Positions 13,064 through 25,129 are shown, counted from the first letter of the stretch. The stretch: 64,000 bases of DNA from Undaria pinnatifida (GCA_012845835.1 JABAKD010000025.1:7268838-7332837); one strand, 5' to 3'. Notes: generated by a model from the sequence alone, not told the origin. Made by a program: numbers and translations.

Positions 13064-13245
13064 GGTCGCCCCGGTGGCGTATCAGGTTATCCTCGAGCCT
13101 GGTATAGGTCAGTTTCGTGAGTTCTAATCCCCCCGAGCGCATACTCGTATAAATTCGTGGGGACTTTTTCTTGCGCACAAATTGACTTGCGGAAAGCGCG
13201 AGAGCGTGAGTTAGCAACACTTGATGAAAAATCGACGAGCAGTGG
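13064..13245 (+). mobile_element. tRNA-like SINE, inserted antisense in gag
   Basis: The head contains a box-A-like TGGCGTATCAGG (13075-13087) and a box-B-like GAGTTCTAATCCC (about 13119-13131), spaced as in RNA polymerase III promoters. A cloverleaf cannot be completed, so it is not a functional tRNA. The downstream body (TGACTTGCGGAAAGCGCGAGAG..GTGAGTTAGCA) matches the reverse complement of 29925-30340. It is appended to the gag-like frame of the LTR element in antisense, giving that frame an artificial C-terminus reading GGIRTHE. Confidence 0.65.
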
Positions 13246-13764
13246 CACCTGGTAGGTTGTGGTTACCGGCTGGGCCGGCGGTGGCAGCTGGAAAGTAGTG
13301 GCTCCAGGCGTCTCGGCGGGCGCATGGCTTGGCGCTACCCGCAGCGGCTGTGCCCGCAAGGTCACAGGCACTGAGGGTTGCGTGGGGGGGGGGAGCGGCT
13401 GCGGGTGGACCGGGGTGGCCGCCGTCGCACCTGTAGCCGTATATGACGGCGAGAATGGGTTCGTGGAAAGGGTTGGCGATGGGGGGAGCCTAAGCAAGAG
13501 CTCGGCGCTCTCCTTTAGTTGGAGAACCAGCTGTTCGTGGTGAGCTTGCAGGGCTGCGCGGCGCTCGCGAAAAACCGCGCGGTGGCCCTGGGTGTTCCCC
13601 GGGTCCGAGATTGGGCTTGCATAGTCCTGCGAAGTGGTCTCAGGCTTTACAGTGGGCTCCCGGCCGGCACCGGAGGTGCCTGCTCTCGGGGGAGGGGGCC
13701 CCGGCGTGGCCGTGTGGAGCGTCAAATCGCCCAGAATGGATTCCACGTTCGGGATGTCGTCCAT
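13246..13764 (-). pseudogene. gag-like frame of LTR retrotransposon (truncated)
   Basis: The minus-strand frame starts at an ATG 35 bases inside the LTR. The N-terminus (MDDIPNVESILGDL) is followed by a Pro/Gly/Thr-rich stretch, a short coiled-coil-like segment around residues 64-90 (AVFRERRAALQAHHEQLVLQ), then a long Pro/Ala-rich region. No zinc knuckle, protease, integrase or reverse transcriptase follows. The frame runs into the SINE at 13245 and stops at 13087. Position directly after LTR plus primer-binding-site-like sequence is the main argument for gag. Sequence alone would not identify it. Confidence 0.55.
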
Positions 13765-13779
13765 GTTTGCGCGGGCGGT

Positions 13780-13797
13780 CCTGCCGACGACGCCAAA
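13780..13797 (-). other. Probable primer-binding site
   Basis: On the minus strand the base after the LTR end ...TTCACA is followed within two bases by TTTGGCGTCGTCGGCAGGA. Primer-binding sites normally begin with TGG, complementary to the CCA end of a tRNA, within a few bases of the 5' LTR. The primer tRNA cannot be named. Confidence 0.5.
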
Positions 13798-13798
13798 T

Positions 13799-14286
13799 TG
13801 TGAAGGAACCGTGGTGCCGGATGGTGGGAGGGAAAGGACGCAGGGGTATCAGCTTCGCTTGGAGACAACACCGGTCTTCTTTGATGATTTCTTATTACTG
13901 GCGTTGAGCTATGAGAAGCTCGAGGAGACAGGAAAGGAGCAGGAGTGAGAGCATGGCGGTGGGGTGAGGCTCACAGAGTTCGCTTCACCCTCCAGCATTG
14001 CTGCTGTGCTCTCTTCTGGACCTTAACCTATGGAACGTACAGGGAACGTTCTCCTAGGTGTTCTATTTTCCCATGAGGGCTTAACGCGCTTACTTCTACC
14101 TATCTTGTCCAGAGGAGGACGTTCCATTACCGAGAACGTTCTCGTGGTATAAGCTAGCTATTCTCTACGGGTTATCCGCTTCACTCAGAATATTCCGTTT
14201 AAGAGAATCTTCTTGTGGCCAATAGACCGTAACTCTGCGGACTATCTTACCGAATCTATTGCCTGCTATACCAACACTCTATTACA
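13799..14286 (-). mobile_element. 5' LTR of retrotransposon
   Basis: Read on the minus strand it starts TGTAATAGAG and ends CCTTCACA, the canonical TG...CA termini. It is 488 bp and is closely similar along its length to the plus-strand element at 46575-47092. It is followed by a primer-binding-site-like stretch and a gag-like frame, so it is the 5' LTR. No 3' partner is present, so the element is truncated at the SINE insertion. Confidence 0.75.
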
Positions 14287-15429
14287 TGAACCTTATGCGC
14301 GATAAAAATTGAAGGCAAGAACCGGGGGGTAGAAGGGACGACACCTATGACCACGGCTTGTCCAGAAGCTGGAAAGTGAAAGTGTGCGAAAAAATATATA
14401 TATAGTCTGTAGTCTATAGACTAGTCTATAGGTCTAGTCTAGACTATATAGATATATTTGATACGTACCAGGCTTATATATACCTGTCGTTCAGTACTTC
14501 CTGGTGGTGGTGAACTAGAGCGTACTACGAGTAGTCTATAGGGTTTACAATTCCTGCATGTGTGCAGCTCAAAGTTTGAGTGCACATATCGTACCACATT
14601 GAGTGGTGGTCTACGACATTTATGGTATCATCGTGACCCTCACGATGCTCTCATTGGCTCATGAGCGTCCGGCAATTTGTGCGGAGATTAATTGTGGACC
14701 GATTGAAAACTAGTTGAAGCGGGAACGTCATCATACGCATGGAAAAAATATGGAAATCTGCGGATATATTTAGAACCGACAACATATTGATTAACAGCAA
14801 CATCCACTATCACCCTACAAAACAACTGGACGACATTCGCGTGTTCGTTGATGGGTAGCCCTGTCCCCGGAACAAAGAGTAGTCTATATATATTGCACGT
14901 TCGGTGGTTATCGCTCAATATCATCCCGTCGGCACAATTCAAAACAATTACCCACGTATTAGACTAGTATCACAGCGTTGCACTATTACTGGTATAGGAA
15001 CGGCTACGGCGCAGCCCGTGGCGCTAGATTGGCGTTGCCCACGGCGTAGTGGTATTATTTTAAGGTACGGCGTAGATAGCAGGACTGGTTGTATTAATAG
15101 TGAGAGAGCTGTGATGTACCACTTTGAACGGAAACATACGGACGGACCATTGGGCAATAAATGTAAAGTCCAAACGGCCCTTAAACCTCCGCCCGTAGTC
15201 ACTGAGTGGTCGTATTAATGTACATGGCATGACATGCATACCCCAGTAGCATTAAATAGTGCACGTGTCCAATAGTACTCCGCCACAGGGAATCCTTAGC
15301 ACGCTTGCTACAACTACTTCAACCACTACTGTTACAATACTGCTATCACTACTACAGCCATATAAACAACTCCTTTTTGTTGCCCATCAGTCGCGATCTA
15401 GGGGCATTCTACACAGTCTCCAGTGCATA
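14287..15429. other. Unassigned DNA with AGTCTATA-palindrome cluster
   Basis: 14395-14465 is made almost entirely of interleaved TAGTCTATAGACTAG-type palindromes. The rest holds short frames without motifs (14904-15218 plus, 14688-14942 minus). Confidence 0.4.
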
Positions 15430-16400
15430 GGCGTAACGCACGCTGACCAATCACCAATCAGCCGATGGAGGTGGGGTTTTCACACCGTGCGAGATGGCAT
15501 CAACCACGGGGTTCACCAATTTTTCGTTCCTCCCGATGTTTTGGGATTGTAGAGGCATGGAAGGATTTCTGATCCGGGGATGGGATCGTATCCTCCCCCG
15601 ATAAGAAGCAACCTCGACGTCGTCCCCAGCGCAAACTCTCCCAAGGTGCTGGCTCAATGAGCCCCAGCCAATCAGCGATCAGCCGATGGGGGTGGGAATT
15701 TCACACTATGCGGGGGGGTATCGATCGGCGGGCCCCGGGCAATTAGAGTTGGTTGTGGACAGAAAGATGGGAAACCATTGTCCCCGGGTGCGGCAGAACC
15801 TCCAGATTGACCCAAGGACTACATCTCCCCGCTCACTGGCTCAATTACCCCAAGCCAAGCAGCAGCCAGCCGATGGGGGTGGGATTTCCACACCGGGCGG
15901 GGTGGTATCGACCCAAGGGATCTCTGGTTTCATCCCCGGGTTGCTGGAGTTGTGAATGTATGGAGAGAATCATGATCCGGTGATGAGATCGTATCCTTTC
16001 CGGGCAACGAAATCTGAAGGTTATCCCGAATTTCGACTCTACTCGCAGGGTGCCGGCGTTATGATGCCAACCCAATCAGTGATCAGCCGGTGGAGGCGAC
16101 CGTGCGGCGCGCTATCGACCCGGGGGGGCACTGTCTTTGTCGCCAGGTTGTTGAATTTGTAGATGCATGAAAGCCTTCCTGATCCATAGATTGGATTCTA
16201 CGTTTTCCGGGCACCCATGGCTCCACGAGCCACAGCCCATCAGCGATCAGGCGATGCGCTCCGGGTTTCCATACCATGGGACCGTGGGTGGCGGTTTTCG
16301 ACTCGCGGGATCGAAGTTTTGTGCTCTGGTTGGTCGGGGTTGTAGATAGTTGGAGGGGTTCCTGAACCGGGGATGATGCCCTATCCTCCCCGCCTGTGGT
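15430..16400 (+). repeat. ~210-bp satellite, forward block
   Basis: About five units begin near 15449, 15668, 15850, 16068 and 16235. Each runs CCAATCAG.GATCAGCCGATG, GGGTGGG.TTTCCACACC, a GGTATCGACCC-like core, TTG.AGTTGTAGA, then CCGGGGATGGGATC. Units are 70-85 percent similar by eye. Open frames inside are repeat translations. Confidence 0.75.
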
Positions 16401-16449
16401 GCAACCTCGATAACTCTATGGCTGAGATGTTCATGCTCAGCACCAACAA

Positions 16450-16665
16450 CCATGTTATCTAATACCGAAAACACGTCTGCCTGTATTCTTGTCTCTCTGT
16501 CTGTCTGTCGGTCTGTCTTCATGGTCTCGCCAGTCAGAGCGTTCCAGCCCTCTCTGGCCATATCGGTAGGGAGAGCGGGCGACACAACCAGCAGAACACC
16601 AGGTATCGCGCGGCACCGAGCCGTGGCTGGCGTGCTGAGCATCCCCGATAATCCCGAGGCAGCCC
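16450..16665. repeat. GACA-repeat element, copy 1
   Basis: Contains (TGTC)n at 16490-16521 followed by CTCTC..CCATA...GGGAGAGCGGG and GCACCGAGCCGTGGCTGGCGTGC. The whole stretch is the reverse complement of 18265-18500 with divergence, so the microsatellite is part of a longer dispersed repeat. It sits between the two oppositely oriented satellite blocks. Confidence 0.6.
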
Positions 16666-16694
16666 TCGCAGCGTTTAAGTCAGCCTAGCTGCTG

Positions 16695-17590
16695 ATGTAC
16701 TATTTGAGAATTGATTCTGGTCGCTGATTGGTCTATCAATTCCCTGCCAGACGCCGCTGGCTCCTTTTTGGAAGGTTGGTGCTGAACAGGAATGTTATTC
16801 CAGCCACATTGCGCATTCGAGGTTCCGCCGCTGACGAGAAGAAAAGGGTCCCATCGCCAGTTCATCAATGCCTGCATATCTCTACGGCTCCGACCAAGTG
16901 GAGACGAAAGCGGCGACCCTCCTGATTGTCACCGCCCCGCACGCCCAACTCCATACGCTAATCGCTGATAGGCTGTAAGTTCTGGGTTCAGCGGCGCAGG
17001 AGAGCGTAGAGTTCCAACCTCGGATCAAGAAGTCTTCCATACATATGCAACTGCAACAACTCTAGAACAAAAACAATGATTTCCCCGGTCGATACCGCCT
17101 CACCCGGTTCGGAAACCCCAGCCCTATCCACTAACCATTGTTGAATTGCTAAGACTCATGGAGCCAGCGCGTTTCGAGAGTTGCCCCTTGAGCCAACGTC
17201 GAGTTCCTGCCACACCCGGGGAGGATAAGATCCCATCCCCGATTCAGAAATATTTTCTTACTTATACAAACCCAACATTCCGGAGAAGTAAACAGTGATC
17301 CACTGGATCGATATCGCCCAGCAAGGCGTGGAAACCCTACCCCCATCTACTCAACGATGATTGTCTCGAGCTCATAGATCCAGCGCGCTTCGAGAGTTGC
17401 CCTCCGGGTCAACGTTGAGGCCCCGAAACACCCTGTGAGGAAAAGTTCCCATCCCCGGGTCAGAATTCCTTCCGTACACATACAACTCCAACAATCTGGA
17501 GATGGAAACAGTGACCCTCCTTGTCCATGCCACCCCGCACCATGTGGAATCTCCAACCCCGTCCACTGATCACCGTGTTAGACCTGGGCA
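16695..17590 (-). repeat. ~210-bp satellite, reverse block
   Basis: Units of the same satellite as 15430-16400 in the opposite orientation, recognised by GAGAGTTGCCC..GGGTCAACGT, CCCATCCCCGG.TCAGAA and CAACTCCAACAA at about 200-bp spacing. There are four units; the distal ones are more decayed. Confidence 0.7.
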
Positions 17591-18264
17591 ATGGAGACTA
17601 TGAAATTCACGTACTCTCTCCTGAAGGCTTGGCATTCTTCTGAGTTGTCGGATTGTCGATATCCCACCCTACTCCCCAGATTCGACAATATTATCGTCAT
17701 TACCAACAACTCCTTTTTGCTCGCGACTAAAATAAGTAGCAGAAAAATGTTTATACTGTACATAGTGGTATATTATTAGCAGCAGTGGCAGTGGTAGTAG
17801 TAGCAGTAGTAGCAGTACGAATGTTCCCCCGTGGCGGAGTACCATATAACATACACATATATACACGTGTTGTTCTTCTGCTGCTGTGCTTTTCATGCCA
17901 TGAGCATTAACCTATCACTCCGTGACTACGGACGGAAATGTAGGAAGCGCTTGGGCTTTACGTTTATGCCGCTTCTATGTTCCGTGCATGTGCGGTCAGA
18001 GCGGTACATCACGGCACACTACAAAAAAACAAGTACTACAGTACAGCACTATGTCCTACCCTATAATACCACTATGGGCCACGCATACTTATTCATAGCG
18101 CCACGGGCGGAGCCGTGGCCGTCGAGGCCGTACCGCTATTCCTGCAAAAAAGACAGCAGCAGTGGTCCTGACAGGGATTTGATTGGCCAACCAGTGGTCG
18201 GGATCGTAGTTCAGGATTTTACTTCCGCAGCAAGGCTGACGTGATTGCCCGAAAATGCCTTTCG
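17591..18264. other. Unassigned; short GCA/GTA microsatellite
   Basis: 17774-17815 is a degenerate AGCAGTAGT-type microsatellite. The 137-codon plus-strand frame 17831-18244 shows no motif. Confidence 0.3.
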
Positions 18265-18500
18265 TTGTCGGAAACTCTTAGCACGCGACGGCCACGGCTT
18301 GGCGCGGCACGCCACGCGGTTTTCTGTTGGTTCTATGACCCACCCTCCCTACCCATACCGCGAGACGGCGCCGAAACGCCCTGAGTCGCATGACCGTTAA
18401 GATAGTCAGACAGACAGACAGACAGACAGATAGGCAGGCAGGCAGGCAGGCAGGCACGCAGGCAGGCAGGCAGACAGACAGACACACTTCCCTGTTGTTG
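18265..18500. repeat. GACA-repeat element, copy 2 (inverted)
   Basis: Inverted relative to 16450-16665. The (CAGA)n(CAGG)n tract at 18405-18482 corresponds to the TGTC tract there. The flank GCACGCGACGGCCACGGCTTGGCGC..GCACGCC corresponds to the other copy. Confidence 0.6.
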
Positions 18501-18994
18501 TCCAATACATTAGGGGTAGACTATATATACAGGTATTAGGGTTACCGTTGAGACATTGCAAACGTCAAACGTTTACAAATACCTGTGACGTCTGCACACT
18601 TCGCGTGGTAATATTCAACTGGTGTTCAAGCCCAAGTTCTTGGTAGATTTATCTTCATAACAACACAATTTCCAAACACCTTACGTTGAGGTAAATGCGT
18701 TCACCAGAACCCAAAGGACCTTTTTTTTGAGGAAAAACTTGTGAACTTTCTTACGTAGCAGCATTATGTAACTTTGCGTCGAGTGAAAGATTTGACGTAG
18801 TATGTGCGCACTTCCATCGTAGACTTCGAAGTATTTGATACTCCCTCTTGGCCTTTCTTTGTTGACGTCATTTATTGTCGTTTCTGTTTTTTTTTATATA
18901 TGTTTCTTTTTAGGGCCGTGCGACTTTGGGCTGCACGGAGTTGAAACGACAGCGCTGTGAAATACGGCAAGGTCTGTCAACCACGCAGTCGAGC
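18501..18994. other. No feature recognised
   Basis: A+T-rich, short frames only. Confidence 0.3.
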
Positions 18995-19130
18995 TTCTCC
19001 GAACAGGCAACTTTTAACGCTTTTTATCTGCGTCTCAGATTGGGATATAGAGTCTATTGGTTTGGGCAGAGGGACCACAAGGCGCGAAAAACCGATCTGA
19101 CCTCTCCTAACTCTGTGCTCTAATGTTATA
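18995..19130 (+). repeat. Dispersed repeat, GAACAGGCAA family, copy 1
   Basis: The order GAACAGGCAA.TTTTA, CGCTTTT, CGTC.CAGATTGGG, CAAGGCG, GATCTGACCTCTC is shared with 25765-25960 and 26050-26205. Confidence 0.55.
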
Positions 19131-19696
19131 GACGTTCCAAAATAGGGCACCTCCTTCGTGAAACTAACCCACGGTCTATATTGACATCATGACCTATTAT
19201 TATTAGTTGGGTGTGAATGCCATCAATCACGGAGTACGGGTATTATTGATAGCGGGGTTAGTGTCGGATATCGATTCGAAAAACACTTACTTGCGTAAAA
19301 CAAAGGCGAACACATTTCGACAACGATAATAACCACGACAATAACTAATTGTCGTTATCCAATCGAAAAGCTGGAAAAAAAACTTTAAACGATGCGATAA
19401 CTATAAGGAAGGCGAAAACCAACGGCCCAACCCATTGGCCGCCCGCCCATCTTCATGTTTTGGACATGTGGTCTTGCGCCATCAACACGAAAACCTTTGT
19501 GTTTCGCGTCTCAAGCCGTAAAGTCTCGACCACGAGTTCATGATTTTATGTCCTGCCGTGCTGCGGCTGGAACGGAGATGCATATTATAGCGCATGTTTC
19601 ATGTGCAATTGCCTCGCCACGTGCTTTTATTGTTCTTGATTCATCATTCTATGAGTGAGAGTGACTGCAGACTCATTGTGAAAAGTTGGAATACAG
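19131..19696. other. No feature recognised
   Basis: Short frames without motifs. Confidence 0.3.
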
Positions 19697-19915
19697 TAGT
19701 CCAGCTGTGAGATCGAAGATTTCGTCAACATTCGTCTTGGCAAGCTACGCTCCGATCGCGCGTATTGCTGGGTGTGTGTCCTCATTAAGGATATACATAC
19801 TCCAGGTCGGCGACTACCCTTAGAACATGTACCAGGGCCAATAGGGCGGTGCTAATCAATCTGTGCACGGAAACCATAAGACCTGTTTTTGAATGGGACA
19901 AAATGTGACCGCTCG
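19697..19915 (+). repeat. ~270-bp dispersed repeat, copy F1
   Basis: Family signature: CAGCTGTGAGATCGAAGA, CTCCGATCGCGCGTATT, TGTGTCCTCATTAAGGATAT, GTCGGCGACT, CTGTGC.CGGAAAC. This copy lacks some bases between the first blocks but retains the full order. Confidence 0.8.
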
Positions 19916-20145
19916 GTCAAAACGCTTCGTTCGAGCGCCGTCTTCGTTCGAGCGCTTCGTTCGAGCGCCGTCTTCGGGGGGCGGCTCCAACGCCCCTCGC
20001 TCTGCCTTATCCGTTCGGCACCTCGACGTGAACGCGGATGGATGCCGAGCGAGTCAAGCGAAAAGTGCGCAAACTTTGGTATTTTGGGGGGTATACGCCC
20101 GAGCTATTCTTGGATATTGGCATATATATGCAGCGCTTGAATAAT
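19905..20145 (+). other. TTCGTTCGAGCG repeats and an open frame
   Basis: 19926-19975 contains three tandem copies of a TTCGTTCGAGCGCCGTC-like unit. Two overlapping plus-strand frames (83 codons each) read through it. No domain is recognised. A further TTCGAGCGTTCGTTC occurs at about 20320. Confidence 0.35.
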
Positions 20146-21004
20146 CTAAACATGAGAAAACATTTATTTCCAACTTGGCATAATTTCTAAATTGTGTTAA
20201 TATTTCGTCCCCACCACACTTTTTTCATGGTCACACCTCGCAGGCGTTTCTCCTATTATTGCCGTACGGCTGCTGTGTCGTTGCTTTTCAATATCGGATT
20301 TCACGTTAAATTTCTTTGTTCGAGCGTTCGTTCTCTTCGAGGGGGGCCGTTCCCTACCCAATGACATCATTACACCCAGTGTTCGTGCTGATTCTTCATC
20401 CTAGAGAGATACAACTTATTATTATTATTATGTGATCATATACTACTGTGAGACAGAGTGAACCAAACAATCGCAATTCATCAAGGTATAAAGCAGGTGA
20501 AATGCTAACGTATCGGGTACGAGAACACAACTAAACAGGCCAGACCCTAAAGATAGAAAATAAACACCACCAACGGAGTCGCTTTTAAGAATCGCAGCAC
20601 GAGACACAATGTTTCGTCAGTCTTTTCATCGCCGCTCCAAAGAGTCGTTCCGTATATACTGGTCCACGATCCACGATCCATCTTTCAGGATCGCACTTGG
20701 ACCGCATAATAAATATCCCTCACTAATTCCATGTATATTTATCCCTACAAACGAAATGTGGATGCACGTCTAAAGGTAGGCGTGGTCCTTAAGGTTGTGC
20801 GGTTGCAAGAACTGCGCCGGCTGCTGGCTGTTGTTGTTGCTGGTCAGTACATCGTGTGCGCCAGCAATGAATTGATGACAGTGTAATAAAATTCTGGGAT
20901 CTTCTTGAAAATGTCATCTCGTGTTCGCCAGGAATTAACCTATGGTAAAGAGGAATAGGAATTTTCTTGACAACATCTCCTGTGCGCCACACAGCAATCG
21001 ACGA
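20146..21004. other. No feature recognised
   Basis: A+T-rich, with no motif-bearing frames. Confidence 0.3.
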
Positions 21005-21175
21005 CATAGCAGTATAATAACAAAATAGGGATATTCTGCACAAATATCTCGTGGCACGTAGTACTACGCATAATAAGCACGCCAGACGCAAGTCGATTGG
21101 AAAAAAGAAAAGAAGAGAAAAGAAGAGAAAGAGAAAAAAGAAGAGGAATACAATATTCCGATTCAAGATCACCTT
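21005..21175 (-). repeat. Dispersed repeat shared with 42160-42310
   Basis: On the minus strand a T/C-rich tract (TCTTTTCTTCTC) leads into CCAATCGACTTGCGTCTGGC. The same junction occurs on the plus strand at 42180-42310. Both give the peptide FFFPIDLRL, but the surrounding frames differ, so this is shared DNA and not evidence of a gene. Confidence 0.5.
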
Positions 21176-21964
21176 ATTATCTGTGTCGAGCCGAAGCAGG
21201 CGCTCATATGACATTGCTCTTATCTGGCCTGTGGGGGCAGTATATATGGCTGTTAGTACGCCGGGACGTGGCGATTTGACCGCTCTTCTTTTGTCCCGAA
21301 TGGCTGTATCATGACGCTCTGGGCACCAGCTGTATAGATTACATCCCAAGGTCGAGCGTTTGGTACAAATTGCGATCGCACGGCAATTGTTGCCCTACGG
21401 GAGTAGCATGCGAGAAAACCAGCGAAAATATTAGCGACCTTAGGTTTCTGACCCAATAAGCGAATGAAATCGGGATTTGCAGCGATTGTTTTCGTTGCCG
21501 CATAAGCGACAAAGAGGTGATTATTCGAGCAGCAAGTATTCCATGATTGTCGACCATTATGCCAGTGAGTCAAATTAAATACGCACTGTTCTGGCGTAAA
21601 TCAGGCTTTTTTCCACGGGTGGTTATAATGCTTGAGTCGTGCCAATCTTAGTTCCACATATTATTATGTCGTTTTGCTTTGAACACCCCATTTTTGTTTG
21701 AAACTAACCGGGGGGGGCTGAATCCTGCATACAAAATGGCTCTAATTCGTCTATTTTGCGTTTGGTGCTGTTTTTGCTGTTCAAGTGTTTCTCTTCCTTA
21801 TTTTGAGCGTGCTTGCTCGGCACGCCAACCTGATATAGGCTCAAATTCGATTTTTGTGCGACCTAGGATGAAAAAACCTCATTGAACTGCGCTCGCATTG
21901 CAAGTGTTTGCCGTATGCGAGAGGTTTGCGAGAAAACTCGAGTTGGTCGAAGTAATTGTGAGCT
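21176..21964. other. Unassigned DNA; one minus-strand frame
   Basis: The 106-codon minus frame 21253-21573 has ordinary amino-acid composition but no recognised motif and no second copy. It is not called as a gene. Confidence 0.3.
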
Positions 21965-22625
21965 TATTGGGTCAAAGCCTACCAGCCAATCACGAGAAAG
22001 AAGCCGATGGAGTCGGGGTTGACACGCCGTGCGGGGAGGTATATCGACCCGGGAGATCATCGTTATAGTTCTCGCGTTGTTGGAGCTGTAGAGATTCGGA
22101 GGATTTCTGAACCGGGGATGGGGCCCTATCTCCCCCGTGTGCGACGGAACTGCCCCCCATTGGTTGGTGAGCCACTATCATCCTCCTACTAGGGTGGGGG
22201 GCCGCTGTGGAGCTCGAACCAATCAGCCATTCTAGCCAATGGAACTGGGGTTTCCACACCGTGGGGGGCGGTGTCGACCGAGAGAACTCGATTTTCTTCC
22301 CCTGTTTGTCTAATTTATAGATATGTAGAATGACCCCTGGACCGGGGATGGGACCCTATCGTCCCCGGGTGGAACTGGCCCTATAATATACGAACCCCAG
22401 CCAATTAGAGATCGGCCGGTCGGTGGCATTGGGGATTCTCACACTGTGCGGGGTGATATCAATCGTGGTCATGTATTCGTATTCGCTCATTCGCTCCCGG
22501 GCTGTCGGAGATGTATATATGTCAACGGATTACAATTCTGGGAATGGACCCTATCGTCCCCAGATGACGGTTATTTTATGTACGATCTCCGGCCAATGAG
22601 CGACCAGCAATCAGACAAAAGGGCC
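21965..22625 (+). repeat. ~210-bp satellite, third block
   Basis: Three forward units of the satellite at 15430-17590 (CCAATCA, GCCGATGG.GT.GGGGTT, CACACCGTG.GGGG, CCGGGGATGGG.CCCTATC), separated by about 180-200 bp. Confidence 0.7.
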
Positions 22626-23389
22626 ATACAAGGTATTATATGTTTTTAATTTCGTCTAAAACTCGATCGAGCCTGAAATTCTCAACTACCAAATTCTTAG
22701 TTCAGTGCTATCGCGTACTACTACAAATATTTCATCGGCCAGACGAGAGTGGTCCACAGCAACAAGTAGCAGCGTTATTATAATAGCATTCGAGGAATTG
22801 AATGACGAAGGCAGCGACACCGTGTTCCACGCCTAGAATACCGTCAGCAAGTCTCTCCACGATCAGACTATATACTATGCACACAGAGACAAAGTCCGTC
22901 TGCGAGGCAATTATCTAGATATTATGGTATCTGGCACATGTAGCAGAAGCTGGCTCAGTGCGCGCCTGTTAGTTGCTGCGTCAAGAACATGCAGCAAACA
23001 TTTGGCCATCCCTCTGCTGGCCCTGGATGCTTGGTTGGGTCGAAACATCAAGAAAAGCACTCGAGACGTCTCTTCGTGGCCAGACTAGAGGGGCAGTCTG
23101 CGTGGGCTCGGGTTATCCGATCGAAACATATATGATGGAGCTCGCAATTGGATTCACGCAAGAAACGGAGAAGCGGAGGAAACGAGAGGATAAGTAAGTA
23201 GCCTACATCAATATCTTGGCATCACTTTACGTTCTAAACGCGTAGACTATGTGTGGTGTGTTGACGGTTGTTACTCTCTTCCTATCGAATATTGAATAGA
23301 ACAAGTCGAAGTACTGCCCTGCCCTACCCGGAGCATGGGTGCCGCCGAATGCTGGCACCCATGCGGAGCCCTTGTATAGATACGCTTAC
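22626..23389. other. No feature recognised
   Basis: The plus-strand frame 22973-23197 has no motif. No repeats seen. Confidence 0.3.
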
Positions 23390-24560
23390 TACCAGTACGT
23401 GGATACTTGGGCTCATGTGGGACGTCCTATGGGGCGTAAACCATGGGGCGTTCAATTGAAACTCAGCGATCTCATGGGAGATGGAAACAATCAGCTAGAC
23501 AAATAGACATACAGTACGACTATGTGAATTACCTGGTACCAGGTGAAATACCTGGTACCAGGCACTTTTTTTCTTGCCTTCGTACCACGTTCAGCCTGAG
23601 GTTGCACATCGACCTCTCATCAAGCAACAGATTTATATGGGATATGTAATGCCATAAGTTGATCCCCTAGGTTATTGTGGCCCTATTAATAGTGGGCATC
23701 CCATGGGAGTGGTTGTGGGCGTTGTGTGGGCTCTTCCAACCCGTGGAACATCCAACTGCGTAGTAGTAAGTGTATGGGGACGTCCCATGCGTTAATACAT
23801 CCAACCTCCCATATGCAACGTCTCTTTTGGGGAAGACCTATGTACGGCATGTCCCATTCGTTAAATTGCAGGAAATACGTGGAATAATGTATAGTCTATG
23901 CATTCTGTGAGCGATGCCCAAAGGGACTTAAAAAATCGTACGGATTGTCTCATGGACCGTCCCCCGGAATAACATGCCAACTTCGTTTGGTAACCCCGTG
24001 GGATATTGCCCCAAGGGATGAATTCAAGCAAGCATGGTATGAATTGTTGCATGTTTTGCCGAGAATCCTATGGCTTAACCCACGAAATTTGGCATGAGCT
24101 TCCCCATGTGCCGTGGTCTCTAAATAACCCCGTGGAACGACCATGCATGGCGTGCCGAACATCCGACGATATCTCCAATGGGATGACCCATGAGATGCCG
24201 TTCGGATCACGTTTATATAATGGGACAGATCATGGTACATCCCATGAATTCTAGTACGGGATATCGCACGAGTATCCCCATTAGATCACCCGCATCTCAC
24301 TTCGCATCAATCATACGTCCATAGGGATGTTGATCATCGTCCGGTAGGACACCCTCGAAGGACATCCTGTGGGATGCCCATGGGAGGTCGTTCATATCAT
24401 GGGATATCCCACGAGACAATAATTTCCATTCCTGTGGGAGGGCCTTCATCCCACGTAACGTCGTTTGAGACACCCTTTGCATCTCATCGGGCATCACGTG
24501 AGATGTCGTACATCCCCATGCGATGTCCCTTGGGATGCCGCGTAAGATGACCCATGTGGT
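23390..24560. repeat. CATGGGATGTCC 12-bp array, block 1
   Basis: Degenerate tandem occurrences of CCATGGGATG/CATCCCATGG on both strands, often at about 12-bp or a multiple of 12-bp spacing. It includes a TACCTGGTACCAGG palindrome pair at about 23530-23562. Open frames in it are Met/Gly/Pro/His-rich translations. Confidence 0.6.
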
Positions 24561-24850
24561 GACTGATTCTACGATACCAATGACCCCCAAAGCGGCGATT
24601 TCCTTCAACGAACGTTTCACGGCTGCTCGACACAAGGAAGGATGCAATTAACACAAGGCCTCCCTATCGACTAGTCTATATATATAGACTACATTTTTTT
24701 TATTTTTTGCGTGCGGGGGTCCATCGAACGATGACGTCGGGGTTTCAAGGGACTCCGTATTTCAGAAGATGCGACCGGGAGTTGGTTTCAAAACCGGCGA
24801 TTTCGTTAAGGAAAAGTTGGGGAGGCTACCACGGAACGACTCGGGCGTTG
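24540..24850 (+). repeat. Duplicated segment, copy 1
   Basis: Collinear with 48845-49110: GACTG.TTCTACGATA, CAACGAACGT, GGCTGCTCGACACAAGGAA, then CATCGAACGATGACGTCG, CGACCGGGAGTTGGTTTC, AAAACCGGCGATT and GTTGGGGAGGC. About 65 bp (24658-24722, containing a TAGTCTATATATAGACTA palindrome and a T-run) is extra here. Confidence 0.7.
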
Positions 24851-24894
24851 TTTATTCCAAACAACTGCCACCCGTAGGGGGGTAATAATGTTGG

Positions 24895-25110
24895 TGGGTT
24901 CGTTTGCATTGGCTCGGAGTCACTCGCGCGAGTTACCCCCCTATTCCCATCCAGTTTCTAAGCCTTGATGCCATTGGCATTTATTTTGAAAAAATGAGTC
25001 AGTGGAATGGAATCATTAGCTATGCCTATCGCCTAAAGTATCTTTGTCAGTGGGGAACAGAGTTACTCGTGCGAGAGCTCAAGTCCAGTAGTAGTAGTGA
25101 AAAAGGGTTT
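24895..25110 (+). repeat. CACTCGCGCGAGT-palindrome repeat, partial copy
   Basis: Shares CACTCGCGCGAGT, CCCCTATTC, GGAATG.TTAGCTA.GC and TCAGTG.GG with the reverse strand of 44890-45085. Confidence 0.55.
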
Positions 25111-25129
25111 ATGGTACTACAATACCGTA

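Noticed and set aside
13064-13135. Functional tRNA gene
   Set aside because: Box A and B are present but the T-stem, D-stem and anticodon stem do not pair; it is the head of a dispersed repeat.
20789-21349. 186-codon minus-strand frame with FFFPIDLRL
   Set aside because: The shared peptide with 42100-42336 comes from a short shared DNA repeat next to a T/C tract, and the flanking frames do not match.
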